64,000 nt of DNA from Loxodes magnus (lineage: Eukaryota > Ciliophora > Karyorelictea > Loxodida > Loxodidae). The stretch covers positions 248,001 through 312,000 of the forward strand of contig CAMPDV010000250.1 of assembly GCA_946699065.1 (NCBI GenBank), read 5' to 3'. The notes under the pieces were generated by a model. It was not told the origin of the DNA. It worked only from the letters and a program-made list of their open reading frames with translations, and made no database searches. Positions 12,825-24,905 of the stretch are shown here, one piece after another. Every line of letters begins with the position of its first letter. The stretch's first letter is position 1. A program made the translations under genes and the position numbers.

Positions 12825-13142
12825 TCAAGTTAATCTGCTATCTTCCTCAACATTATGTATTATTGTCATCCTTACGAACTTCTATTTTAGTTAATTAGTC
12901 CATTTTTCGCTTATTTATGTTTCTTTAACATTTATATATTTAAGATTTCTAAAAAAAGAATATTCTTAGCCCTCTTAATCACAAAATGGAAGGCCTTCTT
13001 CTGTAACATCCTTTAAACGCATAAGATTTAAAATTTTTAATTGTTTACAGCTAGTTACTATTTTTAATGTATCTTTATTATTTAATTAAATTCCATAAAA
13101 AGTTAATTATTTTAATTTGTTTATTTTAACTATTTCATCTAT
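12825..13142 (-). other. Open LRR-like extension beyond the LRR-3 stop
   Basis: The frame of LRR-3 continues without a TGA for about 105 codons after the stop at 13143-13145. It encodes a further good repeat (TSCKQLKILNLMRLKDV) and a tail (FFRNLKYINVKETQISEKW), ending at TGA 12825-12827. LRR-8 is likewise open (57026-57343). Units 1, 4, 5, 6 and 7 carry extra TGA codons here, so the stretch seems less constrained than the part upstream of the stop. Confidence 0.55.
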
Positions 13143-14663
13143 TCAATTCTCATCTAACATTTAGCAATATGTCAAGTCTAAGTTTTCTAATAGCTAGCAA
13201 TTTTAACTCATAGATTGTAAAGTCTTATTTTTTATTTTTTTCATTCCAAATAGAGATAATTTAGTTAATTTTCTACAATTCTCAAAAATATAACATAGAG
13301 TTTCATTAGAAAGTTATCTAACATATTTAAGAGATATTTCTTTATAGTTTTATCCATAATCTCCTATTTTCTTCAAAGATGATTTAGTAAGTTAACTTAA
13401 TATCTTCAATTTAAGAGAAATTAAACTAGGACAGCTTTTCATTAAAGATATCAGGTGATTATCTCTAAAGATATAGCAATTATAAATCTCTATATGCTAT
13501 AAATTATTATGCTACTTAGAAAATAATTCTTATATTGTTTCTGCTTATAAGCTTGAAAAAATTGTTAAACTACTAAGGTTAAAGTTTTTTAACTTCAATA
13601 TGAATTAATCGTAAGAAATTTTTATATAACATTAGTTAATTTTGTTTAAATTAGGACAAAAATCAATATACTTGTCCATATCTCTATTATGGTTAATATT
13701 TATTTCTTCTAGCAAGTTTCCTTTTTATTTCAAATACTATACCAAAATTTCTTGATTAATTCCTTCAATAAATATTTTTAGTTCCTTTAAATTCAATCCT
13801 TAACAATAGTCTAGTAAAAACTTTCCTGTTATCTATTCCTAATTTATGTCGTAGACTTCTAAGGATTATAAATGAGTCAAATTTTACAAAAAATGTAAAT
13901 TTTCTTCCAATAATAAGTTAATCTTTAAAACAATTTTTTTTAGATTTGAGCATTTTGAAATATATTCTTGAAAGGTTTTATCTAAATTATTTAGTCCAAG
14001 TAAATGAATTTCTTGAACTAGTTTATATCCTTTTTGATATAAATTTAATTTTAGTTCTATGCATTTTTTAAATTCTTTAAAGGCTTCTACTATTTAATTT
14101 TCTTATTATAATTTCTAAGTATTAATATACAGAATTTTAGTGTCAGATTATAATATTTGTTTGAGAGTTCAGTTTATTTTATTTTAAGCATAGTCTTTAT
14201 TACTTGAATATTATTTTATTTCTAACTTTTTATATTAATACTTAAACTTATTAAAAAATTAACTAACTTATTGTAGTCTACAAATGTCTATATTTTTAAG
14301 AAACTAACAAATATTTTGTAGAATATAAGAATTAGAAAATAAAGTTTATTTACTACTTTTAAGCTGCTTAATACCTTATTATTCTTAAGTAAGTTATTCT
14401 TCTTAGTTTAAGTTTTCATGAAATCTCTTCATTGGAAGCGTTATTTCTTAATCTTAATACTCTTCTATTGATTCTTTTTAATTTATTTAAATAATTTTTT
14501 ATTTTTAGTCTTTAGTTAAATGACTTTATATTTGGACTGTTACTTAAGTTTCTTGGAGATTCTTATTAGATTCTTATTATTATTTATTTGAAGAGAACTA
14601 TTAGTTTGGATTATCTAGTGTATAATTTTAGTTACTAGTTGATTAATCAGTCCCACTTTACAT
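13143..14663 (-). CDS. LRR-3, intact F-box/leucine-rich-repeat protein (two exons)
   Basis: Exon 1 is 14663-14204, the intron 14203-14102 (102 bp), and exon 2 14101-13143, giving 472 residues with TAA/TAG as Gln. I found no premature TGA and no frameshift. The start is the ATG shared by all seven copies that retain this region, in an AATAAAATG context. Residues 1-100 are polar and Gln/Asn-rich. An F-box-like motif lies near residues 108-145 (DICRLQL core). The rest is Cys-containing leucine-rich repeats with a period near 27. Family knowledge suggests a Skp1-binding substrate adaptor of an SCF ubiquitin ligase, cytosolic or nuclear; there is no signal peptide or membrane segment. In-frame LRR coding continues past the TGA at 13143 to 12825. 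Its upstream flank is shared with LRR-4 but not with units 1, 5, 7 and 8. Confidence 0.7.
14102..14203 (-). other. Spliceosomal intron of LRR-3
   Basis: A 102-bp phase-1 intron starting GTAATAAAG and ending ATAATAAG. It removes the family-wide in-frame TGA near 14170. The position is identical in all copies. Confidence 0.65.
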
Positions 14664-14950
14664 TTTATTATAATTTTTTATTTTATCAGACTATTTATAC
14701 TTAATTTATAAAAACGGCTATATTTATAAATAAAACTTAAGGTTTAAATAAGCATTATCATATTTATGTAACTTAATTCAATTTACTTTTTCAATTAAAT
14801 AAAGAACTAAATTAAATGAAAAGTGTAAATGGTTTATTTATCTTATAGCTATTCTTTATAATAAGCTGAATATAAATACTTAATTATTTTTTTATTTCAT
14901 TAGAGAGCTTTTTTAATTACTTAAAACTTTTATAAAAAAAATTTAATTAA

Positions 14951-15215
14951 AGTGCGAGTAGCCCCTTAATGATGCGCAGCACTATAAAAAATCTATTTTA
15001 AAGTTTTTAAGATCCCAATATTCCCTTTGAATCTTCTTTTCTAATTGTGGGCAAGATTTTAGTTCCAATTCATCAAAAGCACAGGACATTAACAGGCGAT
15101 TACAGGTAAATTTCCAACTCATGATAAAGAGATTATTCTGTTCCAACACTAAGAAGGTTTTCTGAGTCAGTTCATCCTTGGGGATTCTTCTCTAACCTTT
15201 AGAGGCAAGGTCCTC
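14951..15215 (-). mobile_element. SINE-like element, family S1c, in unit 3
   Basis: Minus-strand element of about 265 bp ending in the hairpin 14951-14983 (AGTGC and GCACT arms). Its core (GGAAATTTACCTGTAATCGC on the minus strand) matches the element at 44285 and more loosely the S1b core. The collinear flank of LRR-4 (around 25140-25160) lacks it and so gives a near-empty site, showing the insertion came after units 3 and 4 separated. Confidence 0.6.
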
Positions 15216-15453
15216 CCTATTTAATATAAATTATAAGTAATATTCTTTTAGAAAAATTAAATTTTAAGTCAAATTTATCTTAACCTTATGAATATTAATG
15301 CTTAGAAAAATTAGATGTCCTTGTATATAATTGTATTTAATTCCATAATTATTATAGTGCATTTATCCCTGTATAATTGTATACATAATAGTCTCCTGTA
15401 AAAATTATAAACCAGAGACGACTTGCAAGTCTTTCTAAAAAAACAAGATAAAC
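15216..15453. repeat. Upstream flank shared by units 3 and 4
   Basis: Matches 25150-25365 upstream of LRR-4, after 14740-14940 which matches 24970-25140. The match resumes at 16170-16230 (with 25370-25430), so about 715 bp between is either inserted here or lost from unit 4. Non-coding by eye. Confidence 0.5.
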
Positions 15454-15649
15454 CTTGCTTTTATACATTATTTAATAAATTTTCCTTATGAAATTTATTA
15501 TAGATTAAAACTTTCAGCTTAGTTTAACTAGATTGTTCTACCAGGTTAGTTGTTTAGTATATGTTTTATTATATTTTACTTATTTAGTTATCCTATTAGC
15601 ATTCTTCTTTGTTGTCTTCTACTTTAAACCATTTATGGAATTAATCAAT

Positions 15650-17200
15650 CACTAATCATGGTCATATCTATGAAAAATTTTATTTAGTATTTTGTAAAAT
15701 ATGTTTCTTTAGTTTATTTAAGCCAGAAATTAATTTTCTTCCTAGTTTAAATAAAATTTGGTCCATTAATAATCAGATTATTTGTATATGCTTAGTAACT
15801 AAGGATTAATATGTGAAGAAAGGAAAGTTACTACTGATGAAGTATTTATTGCTTAGATTTTTTTTAAACTTTTTTGTCTATTAAATTAATAATTTAATAT
15901 TCCTATTTTAGTTTTACTATTTCATTTTCAAACTTCTAATTAGAAAGTTTTAAGATATTTTTAGAGTTTTCAAAAGGAATAAACTTATGATAATACTGAC
16001 TTACTAAAATTTGTAAAAAAGTTAGTTCTTTAGAGAGAAAATTTGTGAAATACTTTATTATATTTAAGTTTATGATTTCTTGAATCTTAATTACTGATTT
16101 TTTATTCCTTTTTAGTTAGATTTTTTTTTTAATTTTAAAATCTTAAGTAACTAAATGAATTTCTTAGCATTATGAAGAAATAAAATCTGAGTTTGAATAT
16201 TTGATTCAAATGTAGAAATATTAATATCTTAGAAGCTTTCTCAATCTACATCTGTCTCAGATTAGCCAACATTCACCATTGATTTTTTCCTTTATCTTAT
16301 TCCCTCTCTAAAACTAACTGCTACTCCTAAACTGACTGAATTTTTTTAAATCAGCTAACTTTTATTCTTCTGATTATTGACCTTCCCATAGTAATTCAAT
16401 GACTTAGAAGAGTTTAGACAATTTATCTTTCTTTCTTATAAAAATAATTCTTCTTGATATAACTATAAAGAGCTAAAGCTTTGGAATAAATTATATAATA
16501 CTCCTATATTCCATTTCTCAAGTCCTATAACTATGCACTTAAACTTATTTCCCAGCTATTAATCTCATTAACTAATTTGTTTTTCTAATCTTTTGTAGAA
16601 TAAGCACTCTAGCTATAACCGCTATGATTGTTTAAGGTATTAAATGCTTTCACTTATCTATTTCTTAGTAAATCATAGTTAGTATATAAAACTTCTTTAT
16701 AGAACTATTGAAGTATAAAAATTAGTTGAGAGTTTATATCCAACTTGAGTGTTTCTTCATTCTTTAGAACTTCTTTTCGTTCTAATATGAAATATATTCA
16801 ATTATATTTATCAGCTATGATAGTGATAATACATAATCATACTCTAAGCTTTATAGATTTTAATTCATCTTTTATTCTTAAGAAGTGTAAGGATAGATGA
16901 AGAATAAACTTACATAAAAACTATCTTAATTAGTTTATAGTGAATTACGAAGAATCTTCCACAGATATGGAAATTAGCTCTGAAATTCTTATTTTAGCAT
17001 ATAAAAGCTACTGTAAAAATACTTAAGGTATTTAAATCTCCTTGTATAATAACATGTTATTTCATTTTCCCTAACTAACATATCAACTAGTTAACTGACT
17101 TACTAATTTAAGCTCTTTTTTTGTTTATCTATTTGATTCTGTCTAAAGCTTTATATGCTTCATTCTATTGAGAATTTTATAGCAAAAAGAATAGAAAATA
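15650..17200 (-). pseudogene. Degenerate gene for an unidentified helical protein
   Basis: The minus strand in ciliate code shows a chain of convincing but frame-broken coding pieces. From 5' to 3' these are around 17190-16870 (KALDRIKQINKKRAQISKSV, then IIQGDLNTLSIFTVAF), 16700-16470 (KLVNEINSWEISLSAQLQDL, EYYIIYSKALALYSYIKKNY), 16470-16300 (KLFQVIELLWEGQQSEEQKL) and 15800-15650 (YQWTKFYLNQEENQFLAQIN). Strong amphipathic helices, the WE motif and the spacing faintly recall BAR-type sorting nexins, but I cannot confirm this. TGA codons and frame changes interrupt it repeatedly, and no set of introns repairs it, so I read it as a decayed host-type gene. The piece below about 16170 is absent from the matching flank of unit 4. 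Confidence 0.4.
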
Positions 17201-17290
17201 ACTTTATTAAGAAACAGGTTTACGATATAGAGGTATGGATTACCTCACAGATATTCAGAGTAACTTGAAGGAATTTTGAAATTTATCGAA

Positions 17291-17947
17291 ATGAAATATA
17301 CTAAATTTAACAAGGAATATAGGTAGGAAATAATCTCAATCTTTAAGTTGTGGCCTTTCTCTTATTGTTTTCAATATGACTTACATTTACGCCAAAACCT
17401 GCGAAAATTAGCTCTCATATATGGAGGAAAAGAAACCTCTAGACATATCTTTGAAAGTGTCTACTATTTGGAAATCTTTGGATAGAATTACTGGTAAACA
17501 TTTGTAAAAAATTATAAAAAAGAATAAATAAAAATAAACTAACAATTTACTTCTAATCAATAAGCAGAAATAGACTTTCAAATTAAAATTTTCACAAAAA
17601 TTTACAAATTAAAAGCAATTGTATTTTAGTAAAAACATATAAAATCAAACAGAGTTGTAGGTAGAATAAAAAATATTTTAGAAGCGATAAAAATGAAAAA
17701 AATATAAGAAATCAAATAAGAAAAGAAATTTGAGATGACCAAACTTAAATTTGCATAAAATGAAGTATCTTAATACAATAACTCTTTGGTTAAAGTGAAT
17801 TATTATTATATATAATATTAACGCAATTTTTATTATTCAAACTTACTCATTATAAAGTTAATTTAATTTATATCTAATTAAAAAAGATTTATACTAGTAA
17901 AATTAGAAAGCATTAAAAAGTAAAAAAATAAAATATAAGAGTTTTGA
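17291..17947 (+). CDS. Possible small protein with basic coiled-coil C-terminus
   Basis: From the ATG at 17291 a single plus-strand frame runs 218 residues to TGA 17945-17947 when TAA/TAG are Gln. The N-terminal half is mixed and protein-like (FKLWPFSYCFQYDLHLRQNL, then YGGKETSRHIFESVYYLEIF). The C-terminal half becomes Lys/Gln-rich (IKMKKIQEIKQEKKFEMTKL), and the last 50 residues grade into what looks like plain A+T-rich spacer. Open frames of this length arise by chance when only TGA stops, and the opposite strand at 17350-17500 also looks partly coding. I do not recognise the protein. It lies divergently next to the degenerate minus-strand tract. Confidence 0.25.
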
Positions 17948-18014
17948 TGTTTAGTAATATTAGAGCATAATTATATCCATAAAATAATTAATTAATTATA
18001 AACTTAATTAAATT

Positions 18015-18310
18015 TCTCTTTCAAGGGAATGTAAACCTTTCTAGCTAAAAGCCAGGTCACTCTCTTGATGCATACAACGTGGATATCTTGTTGTTTTATT
18101 CAATAAACTTCGACCAGGGAGTTCCATAACCATGGCCGACAGCCTCAAGCCCCTTGCAAGAGTAAATAACTTGAAAAGTTTTCCTCACTTGTTAAGATTG
18201 ACTCTAGCCAGGAACTTTCTCAACGACAGGATAGGAACTTAACTTTATCCATAAAACTAGAAGTTTTGATCAGAGAATCAACCTCAGCTTCTGCTATCTT
18301 TTTAATTATA
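18015..18310 (+). mobile_element. SINE-like element, family C, diverged copy
   Basis: GC-richer island matching the clearer copies at 21366 (plus) and 46377 (minus): shared blocks are GGATATC, GACCAGGGAGTTCC, CCTTGCAAGAG and CAACGACAGGATAGGAAC. This copy is the most diverged of the three. Its 5' hairpin is not recognisable. Confidence 0.5.
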
Positions 18311-19560
18311 ATATTTATAAATTAATCTTAAAATTCTTAATAATAATAAATATAAAACTTTTATTAGTCCTCTAACTATATCAGATAGAATTTTTCAAGA
18401 TCCAAACTTTCTTAAGTAATAAGATTAGTCAGTTTCATTAGCAATTATTGAAATAAAAATTAGAATTTTTAATTTAGAAAATGAAATACAAAAAAAAAAT
18501 TAATTTTTGAAGTAGCATTAAAAAAGAATTTGAAAAGGATTATAATTGAACATTTGAAATAATTAAATTAGATTTAAAAATGTTCCAATTCTGAATTTTA
18601 AAACTTTTATAACATTTAATATTTCTTCTGTCCAAAAAATTTCGCCTTCTATAAAGTAAATTTTATAATCTCCAATAAAAATATTACGTCATATGTAATA
18701 AATTTTTTCCTTATGTGACCTGTAAATAAAGATTAAATAAAAACTTTTGAAAAAATGTAAAATTATTAAAAATAAAAACTCATTATTAATAAAATATTTA
18801 TAATCTCATGAAATAGTTTAATTTTTTTAAGTGAATCTAGTTTCTTTTTATTAAATAAATCTATCAAAATATTTAATATAGATAAAATTTTGCTATATTT
18901 AAAAATAATAGTGAATTAGAAAATAACAAAATAATATAAAGATTTTCCTCAAGAATGAGATAAGATGTCTTATTAAGCTTGTAATAAAGCCAGAAAAGTC
19001 AGCAAAACATTTAGTCTCATACATCACAAAAATAAAATATATAAATAGATAAGATTATTAGGCAGTAAAAATAAGTTTTCTACTTAATCAATGAAAGAGT
19101 TAAAAATTAAATGATAATAAAAGATGTTAAATTTATAAATTAAAAAGAAAAAATTCTTGATATTATTGCAATTAAAATATTTTTCAAAAGGAGCTAAAAG
19201 TATTTTTGTTAAAAATTAATATCTAAAATAGAAAAATAAAGGGATTAAAAAGAAAATAATTTCAAGATAATATGAACTAATAAAAGCTTGTCACAATAAT
19301 TAAGGAGATGCAAAGAGCTCAAAGTAAATCATGAAGAGAATTGGGTAAATTTTTTAATAATTAACAAAGATATTTAAAATTCCTATTTAACCTAAGGTCA
19401 ACGAAGTTAATGGAATGGGGATAAAAACAATTAAGAACAATAAAAATTTCTTTATTCATATTAATTTAAAAAAATTAAAGAATAAATGTTTTATTTTTTA
19501 TTTATTCAAATTTCAATTAATATTTCAATAAAGTTAAGTTTCATTAAATATTTTATATTA
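18311..19560. repeat. Non-coding DNA with a diverged fragment of the 4.2-kb block
   Basis: 18311-18950 is A+T-rich with nothing recognised. 18950-19560 matches the right-hand part of the duplicated block, best with 55130-55620 (shared TTAGGCAGT, CTACTTAAT, AAGAGTTAAA and the GTTAATGG region) and in part with 36710-36960. Confidence 0.45.
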
Positions 19561-19588
19561 TATAAATAATAAATAAAAAAGATGATTT

Positions 19589-19980
19589 AGAGCGCGTAGA
19601 ATCTCGACGGCGCGCAGTTCTTTTAATATGAATATAAAAAAGAATGCTCTCATATTTCTTGCTTTCATTAAGTAGTCCAATGAGTCACGTCAGCTTTTCC
19701 AAATAGGGAATTTGCATATTAAAGATTAATCTATATCTTTGAACCAAACCTTCCAATCTTTTTGAATAAGATTTAATAATAATTTATAATCAAGGATATA
19801 GATGTCTTGGTAGTAAACGTATTTATTGCTAAAGAAAACCTTGGGCAAATTAGATATTTCTCTTCCGAGTTTGTTCACCCTTCCCCGTGGTGGCCTCCAT
19901 TCGAGATTACTCACAATGCAGCATACTTCGTCAGATTACCTACTAGCTCTCCTGACCGTAGCCGTCATTCACATTTTTAT
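19589..19980 (-). mobile_element. SINE-like element, family S1d
   Basis: Minus-strand element of about 390 bp. It begins (minus strand) at GGCTACGGTCAGGAGAGCTA, contains GGCCACCACGGGGAAGGGTG, and ends in the 33-nt hairpin 19589-19621 (AGAGC and GTTCT arms). Related copies are at 28083-28440 and 42170-42560. The body is unlike S1a, S1b/c and C. Confidence 0.55.
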
Positions 19981-19989
19981 TAACAAAAA

Positions 19990-21360
19990 TAAAAAATAAA
20001 TATTTAATTTAATTTTTAGTAAAATAAATGAAAATTGATGATATTAATATAAATATTAATTTAAGCAGTTCTACAATAATAATTTATACCAAATAGATAA
20101 ATTTTACTTAATAATTATTTGAATAAACAATTTATCACATATAAGTTAATTTTAATATCTAAAATAATTCTGAATAATTCTTATCAAATATTAAAGAAAT
20201 ACAATTCATTTCATAAGAAGATTATTATAAGAGTGGGTTTAGTCATTAATATTTCAATTTAAGTGATAGCAAATACATAGCTTATTTTTATAAATTTCGA
20301 AATTATTTGAAGTTAGATTTTTATAAAAGTAATATAATTTTAATATCTCTAAAATCATTTTAACTTAATCCTTATTTAGAATATTAAATATCCATTTCTA
20401 TTTAATATCACATTGGCTATCATTCAAAAAGGATTTACAAATAAACAGCATAAAGGCAAAATAAATTAAAATATTAATTTTGAGTAAAAATAGTTAAATA
20501 TTTTTACTTTATAGTTTTTAATTTTTTGAATTTCTAGAATCAATCTAAAACATGTTTCAAATATATGCAAATAAAGATATTGAATCTTAAAATAAATTTT
20601 AAAAAAGCTGCTTATTATTTAAATAATTAAAAAATATTTATTAAATATCAAAAATATTTAAATTTAAAGTGAAAAGCGTTTTAGATTTATATTTATAATT
20701 TATATATTTTTATTAAAAAGATTATTTTAAATGTTGAACAAAATAAAATAAAATATGGGAATTTATCTTAATTTTATAAAATAGAAGTTTGAAAGTTTTT
20801 CTAAAAATAATTATAATTCTATAATAAAATTATAATTATTTAATTTTTATATTTATAAAAAATGATTTTATATATTCAGTAATTATAATGTTATTTAAAA
20901 ATATACTTAATAATAAATTAAATTAATTGACAAAATTAATATTGGAAGAAAGAAAAAAAATTAATATTTAATTGATTTATTAATTACTAAGATGTTTAAA
21001 TCTAATAGGGATAAAAGTAAATATCATTACTCTTAGCTACTTATCTAATTTTTTTTAATATTATTCATTTCAATTAAATTCAAAATTATAAAATTAAAAA
21101 TTCTTAGCTTATAATTAAAAAATTATGTAGAGTACATAATTAAAAATATTAAGATAGAAAAATTAAAAATAAACAATAAGAGATTTAGTTGAAGTAATTA
21201 ATTCTTAGAACACTATTTTTTACAGTATAATTTCTTAAGTTTATATTAATAAATTCAAACTATTCTTATGAAGATTAAAATTTTGTAATTGATTGAGAAA
21301 TTCTAATAAATAAATCTTGCAAAATATAAATTTCTATATTATTTTCATAAATTTATTTCA
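19990..21360. repeat. Diverged fragment of the left part of the 4.2-kb block
   Basis: A+T-rich and non-coding. Scattered collinear similarity to 51400-53200 (for example around 20130-20270 with 51500-51640). It lies to the right of the fragment from the other end of the block, so this part of the array has been rearranged. Confidence 0.35.
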
Positions 21361-21365
21361 ACTAA

Positions 21366-21670
21366 AAAAGTTTTTGGACTGGAAACTCTTTTCCGATTGC
21401 ACGACCCGATGCTCTCTTTGTATGGAATAACGGGGATATCCTGTTGTGCTCCAGGCACAGCTGTTAGGGAGCTCCATCGCTATGAGCAGCCAGTCTTCAA
21501 GCCTCTACCAAGAGCGGATAATCTCAAAGACAGCGTTCCCTTCAGAAAATGACTCTGACCAGGGAATTTCTCAGCGACAGGAAAGGAACTTGTTCCTAGC
21601 CATAAAACCAGAAAGTGTTGTCACGAAGGTCATTCTCAGTTCCCACCATCTTTTCAATTATTTATTTTCA
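21366..21670 (+). mobile_element. SINE-like element, family C, best-preserved plus-strand copy
   Basis: A GC-rich island of about 300 bp. It starts with a hairpin (GGAAACTCTTTTCC), followed by GGGGATATCCTGTTG, GGGAGCTCCATCGCTATG, GACCAGGGAATTTCTCAG and ACAGGAAAGGAACTTGTTCC, and ends CCCACCATCTTTT before A+T-rich tail. The minus-strand copy at 46377-46684 is clearly homologous and has a perfect target duplication. No protein is likely: the only frames here are by-products of the GC-rich body. Confidence 0.6.
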
Positions 21671-22530
21671 TAAATAAAGTACAATTTTAATTAACTTTGA
21701 AATGTTTGCAAATGGTATCTTTTTTAATTTATTATATAAAATTATAAAAATTTTTCATAATTGCTCAACTAAATAAAAAATTAGACTTAAGAATAATAAA
21801 AATAATATGAAAACAAAAATTAAAATAAATAAGCATCAAATTATTAAAATATAACCTTTTTACAATTATAAAGTCAATACAATCAAGATTAAAGGGAAAT
21901 TAATTAATAATAATAAAAAATATTTCTTTTATTCAACCTTTACATTTCTTTACACTTTCTTAGTCAACTAGAGAAATTAACAAAAAAATTGAATATTTTG
22001 TTAGATTTATTCAGAACCTTTTGTTTTCACAACTTTAAAATTTTTGCTATCTCCAACATTTTTTTTTGTTCCATAACTTTTGCAAAATCAATTCGTAAAT
22101 AACTTCTTTTTATTATCCATTTAATTATCAAATTTTTTGATTATTATTTAAGTTGATTGTTCAATCTCCATTGGCCTGGGTATAGCTTTAATAATATGAT
22201 TTATTTAATTAAGATTTCTAATTTCTTATATTTTATCTTCTGTTCTTAAAAAAATAGATGTGAAAGCTTTAAAACTAAATTCAGTCTTCAGTTATTTTAA
22301 TATAAAGTTAGTGAATTATAAAATAATGATAGTTTATTAGTTTTGATAATATATAGACTGCATGGTATAATAATTTTAGTTAGACTCAATTTATATGATA
22401 TTAGGATTGTGAGATATATATAATAATATGATGATTTAGGATATTATAAAGCTTAATGTTGTATTTAAAGTAGTTGATAGTGATGAAAATGATGTAGTCT
22501 AAATATTTGATATTATGTTAATTTATAATT
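21671..22530. other. AT-rich spacer, nothing recognised
   Basis: I see no convincing coding frame on either strand and no clear copy elsewhere in the window, apart from generic A+T-rich tracts. Confidence 0.35.
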
Positions 22531-22920
22531 GTTAATTATAACTAAATATATTAATAGGAACTTACTTATGTTAGTTTATCTAAACTTTTATTTATATAGA
22601 ATCTTCTTTATTTAAGATTTAACTCTTAATGGAAAACTAAAAAAGCTTTTTAATTTAATCTTTTTCTAAGCTTCATTATAATTTTATGTTTAGACTATAG
22701 TAAAGTTTTATTACTTTAATTAGGAGTTTTAAATCTATTTAAAATAGTATTCTTTAGTGTAAATACTAAAATAAATTAAGCTTTATAGTTGTTAGAATCT
22801 ATAAACACATCAAATTTACTTTTATTTATATTTAATACTATTATTTCTATATATCTTATACTACATATCTTATACTATATTACTATTCATATTTCCCTTT
22901 CCTAACTAACTTACTATACT
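22531..22920. repeat. Left flank shared by units 4 and 7
   Basis: Matches 45940-46270 beside LRR-7, including TTTAAGATTTAACTCTTAAT and the repeated ATATCTTATACTAC pair. The shared flank, and a shared extra TGA beyond the gene stop, make units 4 and 7 close relatives. Confidence 0.6.
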
Positions 22921-23384
22921 CTTTATTCTACTTATCTAAAAATTATTTTTTATTATACAATATAAAAAGTATCTTAATAAGTTGCTTTAAGTAATTTTAT
23001 TTTTTATCATAATTTATTTATTAAAATAGAAAATTAAAAATTTATTGTTGTTTACGGACCTCTCTTTCAAGTTTTATTGCTATCTTTCTCAACATTATGG
23101 TGAACTGTCATCCTTACGAACTTTTATTTAAGTTAATTAGCCCACTATTCTTTTATTTATGTTCATCTAATATCTAAATATTTAAGATTTCTTCAAAAAG
23201 GATATTCTTATCCCTCTTAATCACAAAGTGGTAAACCTTCCTATGTAACATCTTTTGAATTATAAAGATTTAAAATTTTTAATTGTTTACAGTTAGTTAC
23301 TATTTATAATACATCTTTATTGCTTAGTTAAATTCCTTAAAACTATAATTATTTTAATTTGCTTATTTTAGCTATTTCTTTTAT

Positions 23385-24905
23385 TCAATTCTCATCTAAC
23401 GTTTAATAAAATGCCAAGTCTAAGCTTTCTAACTCCTAGCAGTTTTAACTCATAGAATGCAAAGTCTTATTATTTAGTTTTTCCATGTAATTAAGAGATA
23501 ATTTAGTTAGTTTTTTACAATTTTAAAATATATAGCATAGAGTTTTATTAGAAAGATATTTTAAATAATTAAAGGTCATTTCTTTATAATTTTATCCATA
23601 ATCTCCTATTTTCTTCAAAGATGATTTAGTAAGTTAACTTAATATCTTCAATTTAAGAGAAATTAAACTAGGACAGTTTTACATTAAAGATATTAGGTGA
23701 TTATCATTAAAATTATTGCAATTACAAATTTCTATATATTATAAATTATTATGCTACTTTGAAAATAATTCTTATATTGTTTCTACTTATAATTTTCATT
23801 CAATTTTTAAATAACTAAGGCCAAAATTTTTTAACTTCAATATGAATTAATCTTAAGAATTTTCTATATAATATTAGTCAATTTTATTTAAATTAGGACA
23901 AAAATCAATATACTTATCCATATTCTCATTAGAGTTGATGTTTATTTCTTCTAATAAGCTTCCTTTTTATTTCAAATACTATACCAAAATTTCTTGATTA
24001 ATTCCTTCACTAAATATTTATAGTTCCCTTAAATTTAATCCTTAACAATAGTCTAGTAAAAACTTTGCTGTTATCTATTACTAATTTATGTCTTAGACTT
24101 CTAAGGATTATAACTGAGTCAAATTTTACAAAAAATTTAAGTTTTCTTCTTAAAAATAGAAAACACTTAAAACTAGTTTTCTTAGATTTGAGCATTTTGA
24201 AATATATTCTTGAAAGGTTTTATCTAAATTATTTAGTCCAAGTAAATGAATTTCTTATACTAATTTAAATCCTTTCTGATATAAATTTAATTTTAATTCT
24301 AAGCATTTCTTTATTTCTTGGAACATTTATTCTTAATATTTTTATTCTTTTCAATCTTAAGTATCAAAATATAAAATTTTAGTATCAGATTATAAAATTT
24401 ATTTGAGAGTTCAATTGATTTTACTTTAAACATAGTCATTATTACTTGAATATTATTTTATTTCTAGCTTTTTATATTAATACTTAAACTTATTAAAAAA
24501 TTAACTAACTTATTGTAGTCTACAAATGTCTCTATTTTTAAGGAACTAACAAATAATTTGAAGAATATAAGAATTAGAAAATAAAGTTTATTTATTACTT
24601 TTAAACTATTTAGTGCTTTATTATTCTTAAGAAAGTTCTTCTTCTTAGTTTAAGTGTTCATGAAATCTCTTCATTGGAAGCGTTATTTCTTAATCTTAAT
24701 ACTCTTCTATTGATTCTTTTTAATTTATTTAACTAATTTTTTATTTTTAGTCTTAAGTTAAATGACTTTATATTTGGACTGTTACTTAAGTTTCTTGGAA
24801 ATTCTTATTAGATTCTTATTATTATTTATTTGAAGAGGACTATTAGTTTGGATTATCTAGTTTATAGTTTTAGCTACTAGTTGATTAATCAGTCCCACTT
24901 TACAT
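23385..24905 (-). pseudogene. LRR-4, F-box/LRR gene with one premature stop
   Basis: Conserved ATG at 24905, exon 1 to 24446, intron 24445-24347 (99 bp), exon 2 to the family stop 23385-23387. A single in-frame TGA at 23796-23798, inside the leucine-rich repeats, is the only break I found. The F-box-like segment and the repeats are otherwise as in LRR-3. Either a young pseudogene or a gene for a product lacking its last 130 or so residues. Beyond the family stop it has two more TGAs, one shared with LRR-7 and one with LRR-5 and LRR-6. Confidence 0.65.

Noticed and set aside
19900-19980. tRNA-like promoter box (GAGAGCTAGTAGGTAATC) in S1d
   Set aside because: Only loosely like an A box, with no acceptable B box or cloverleaf nearby.
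21446-21673. Plus-strand open frame of 75 codons
   Set aside because: Lies wholly inside the SINE-like family C element; the homologue at 46377 does not preserve the frame.
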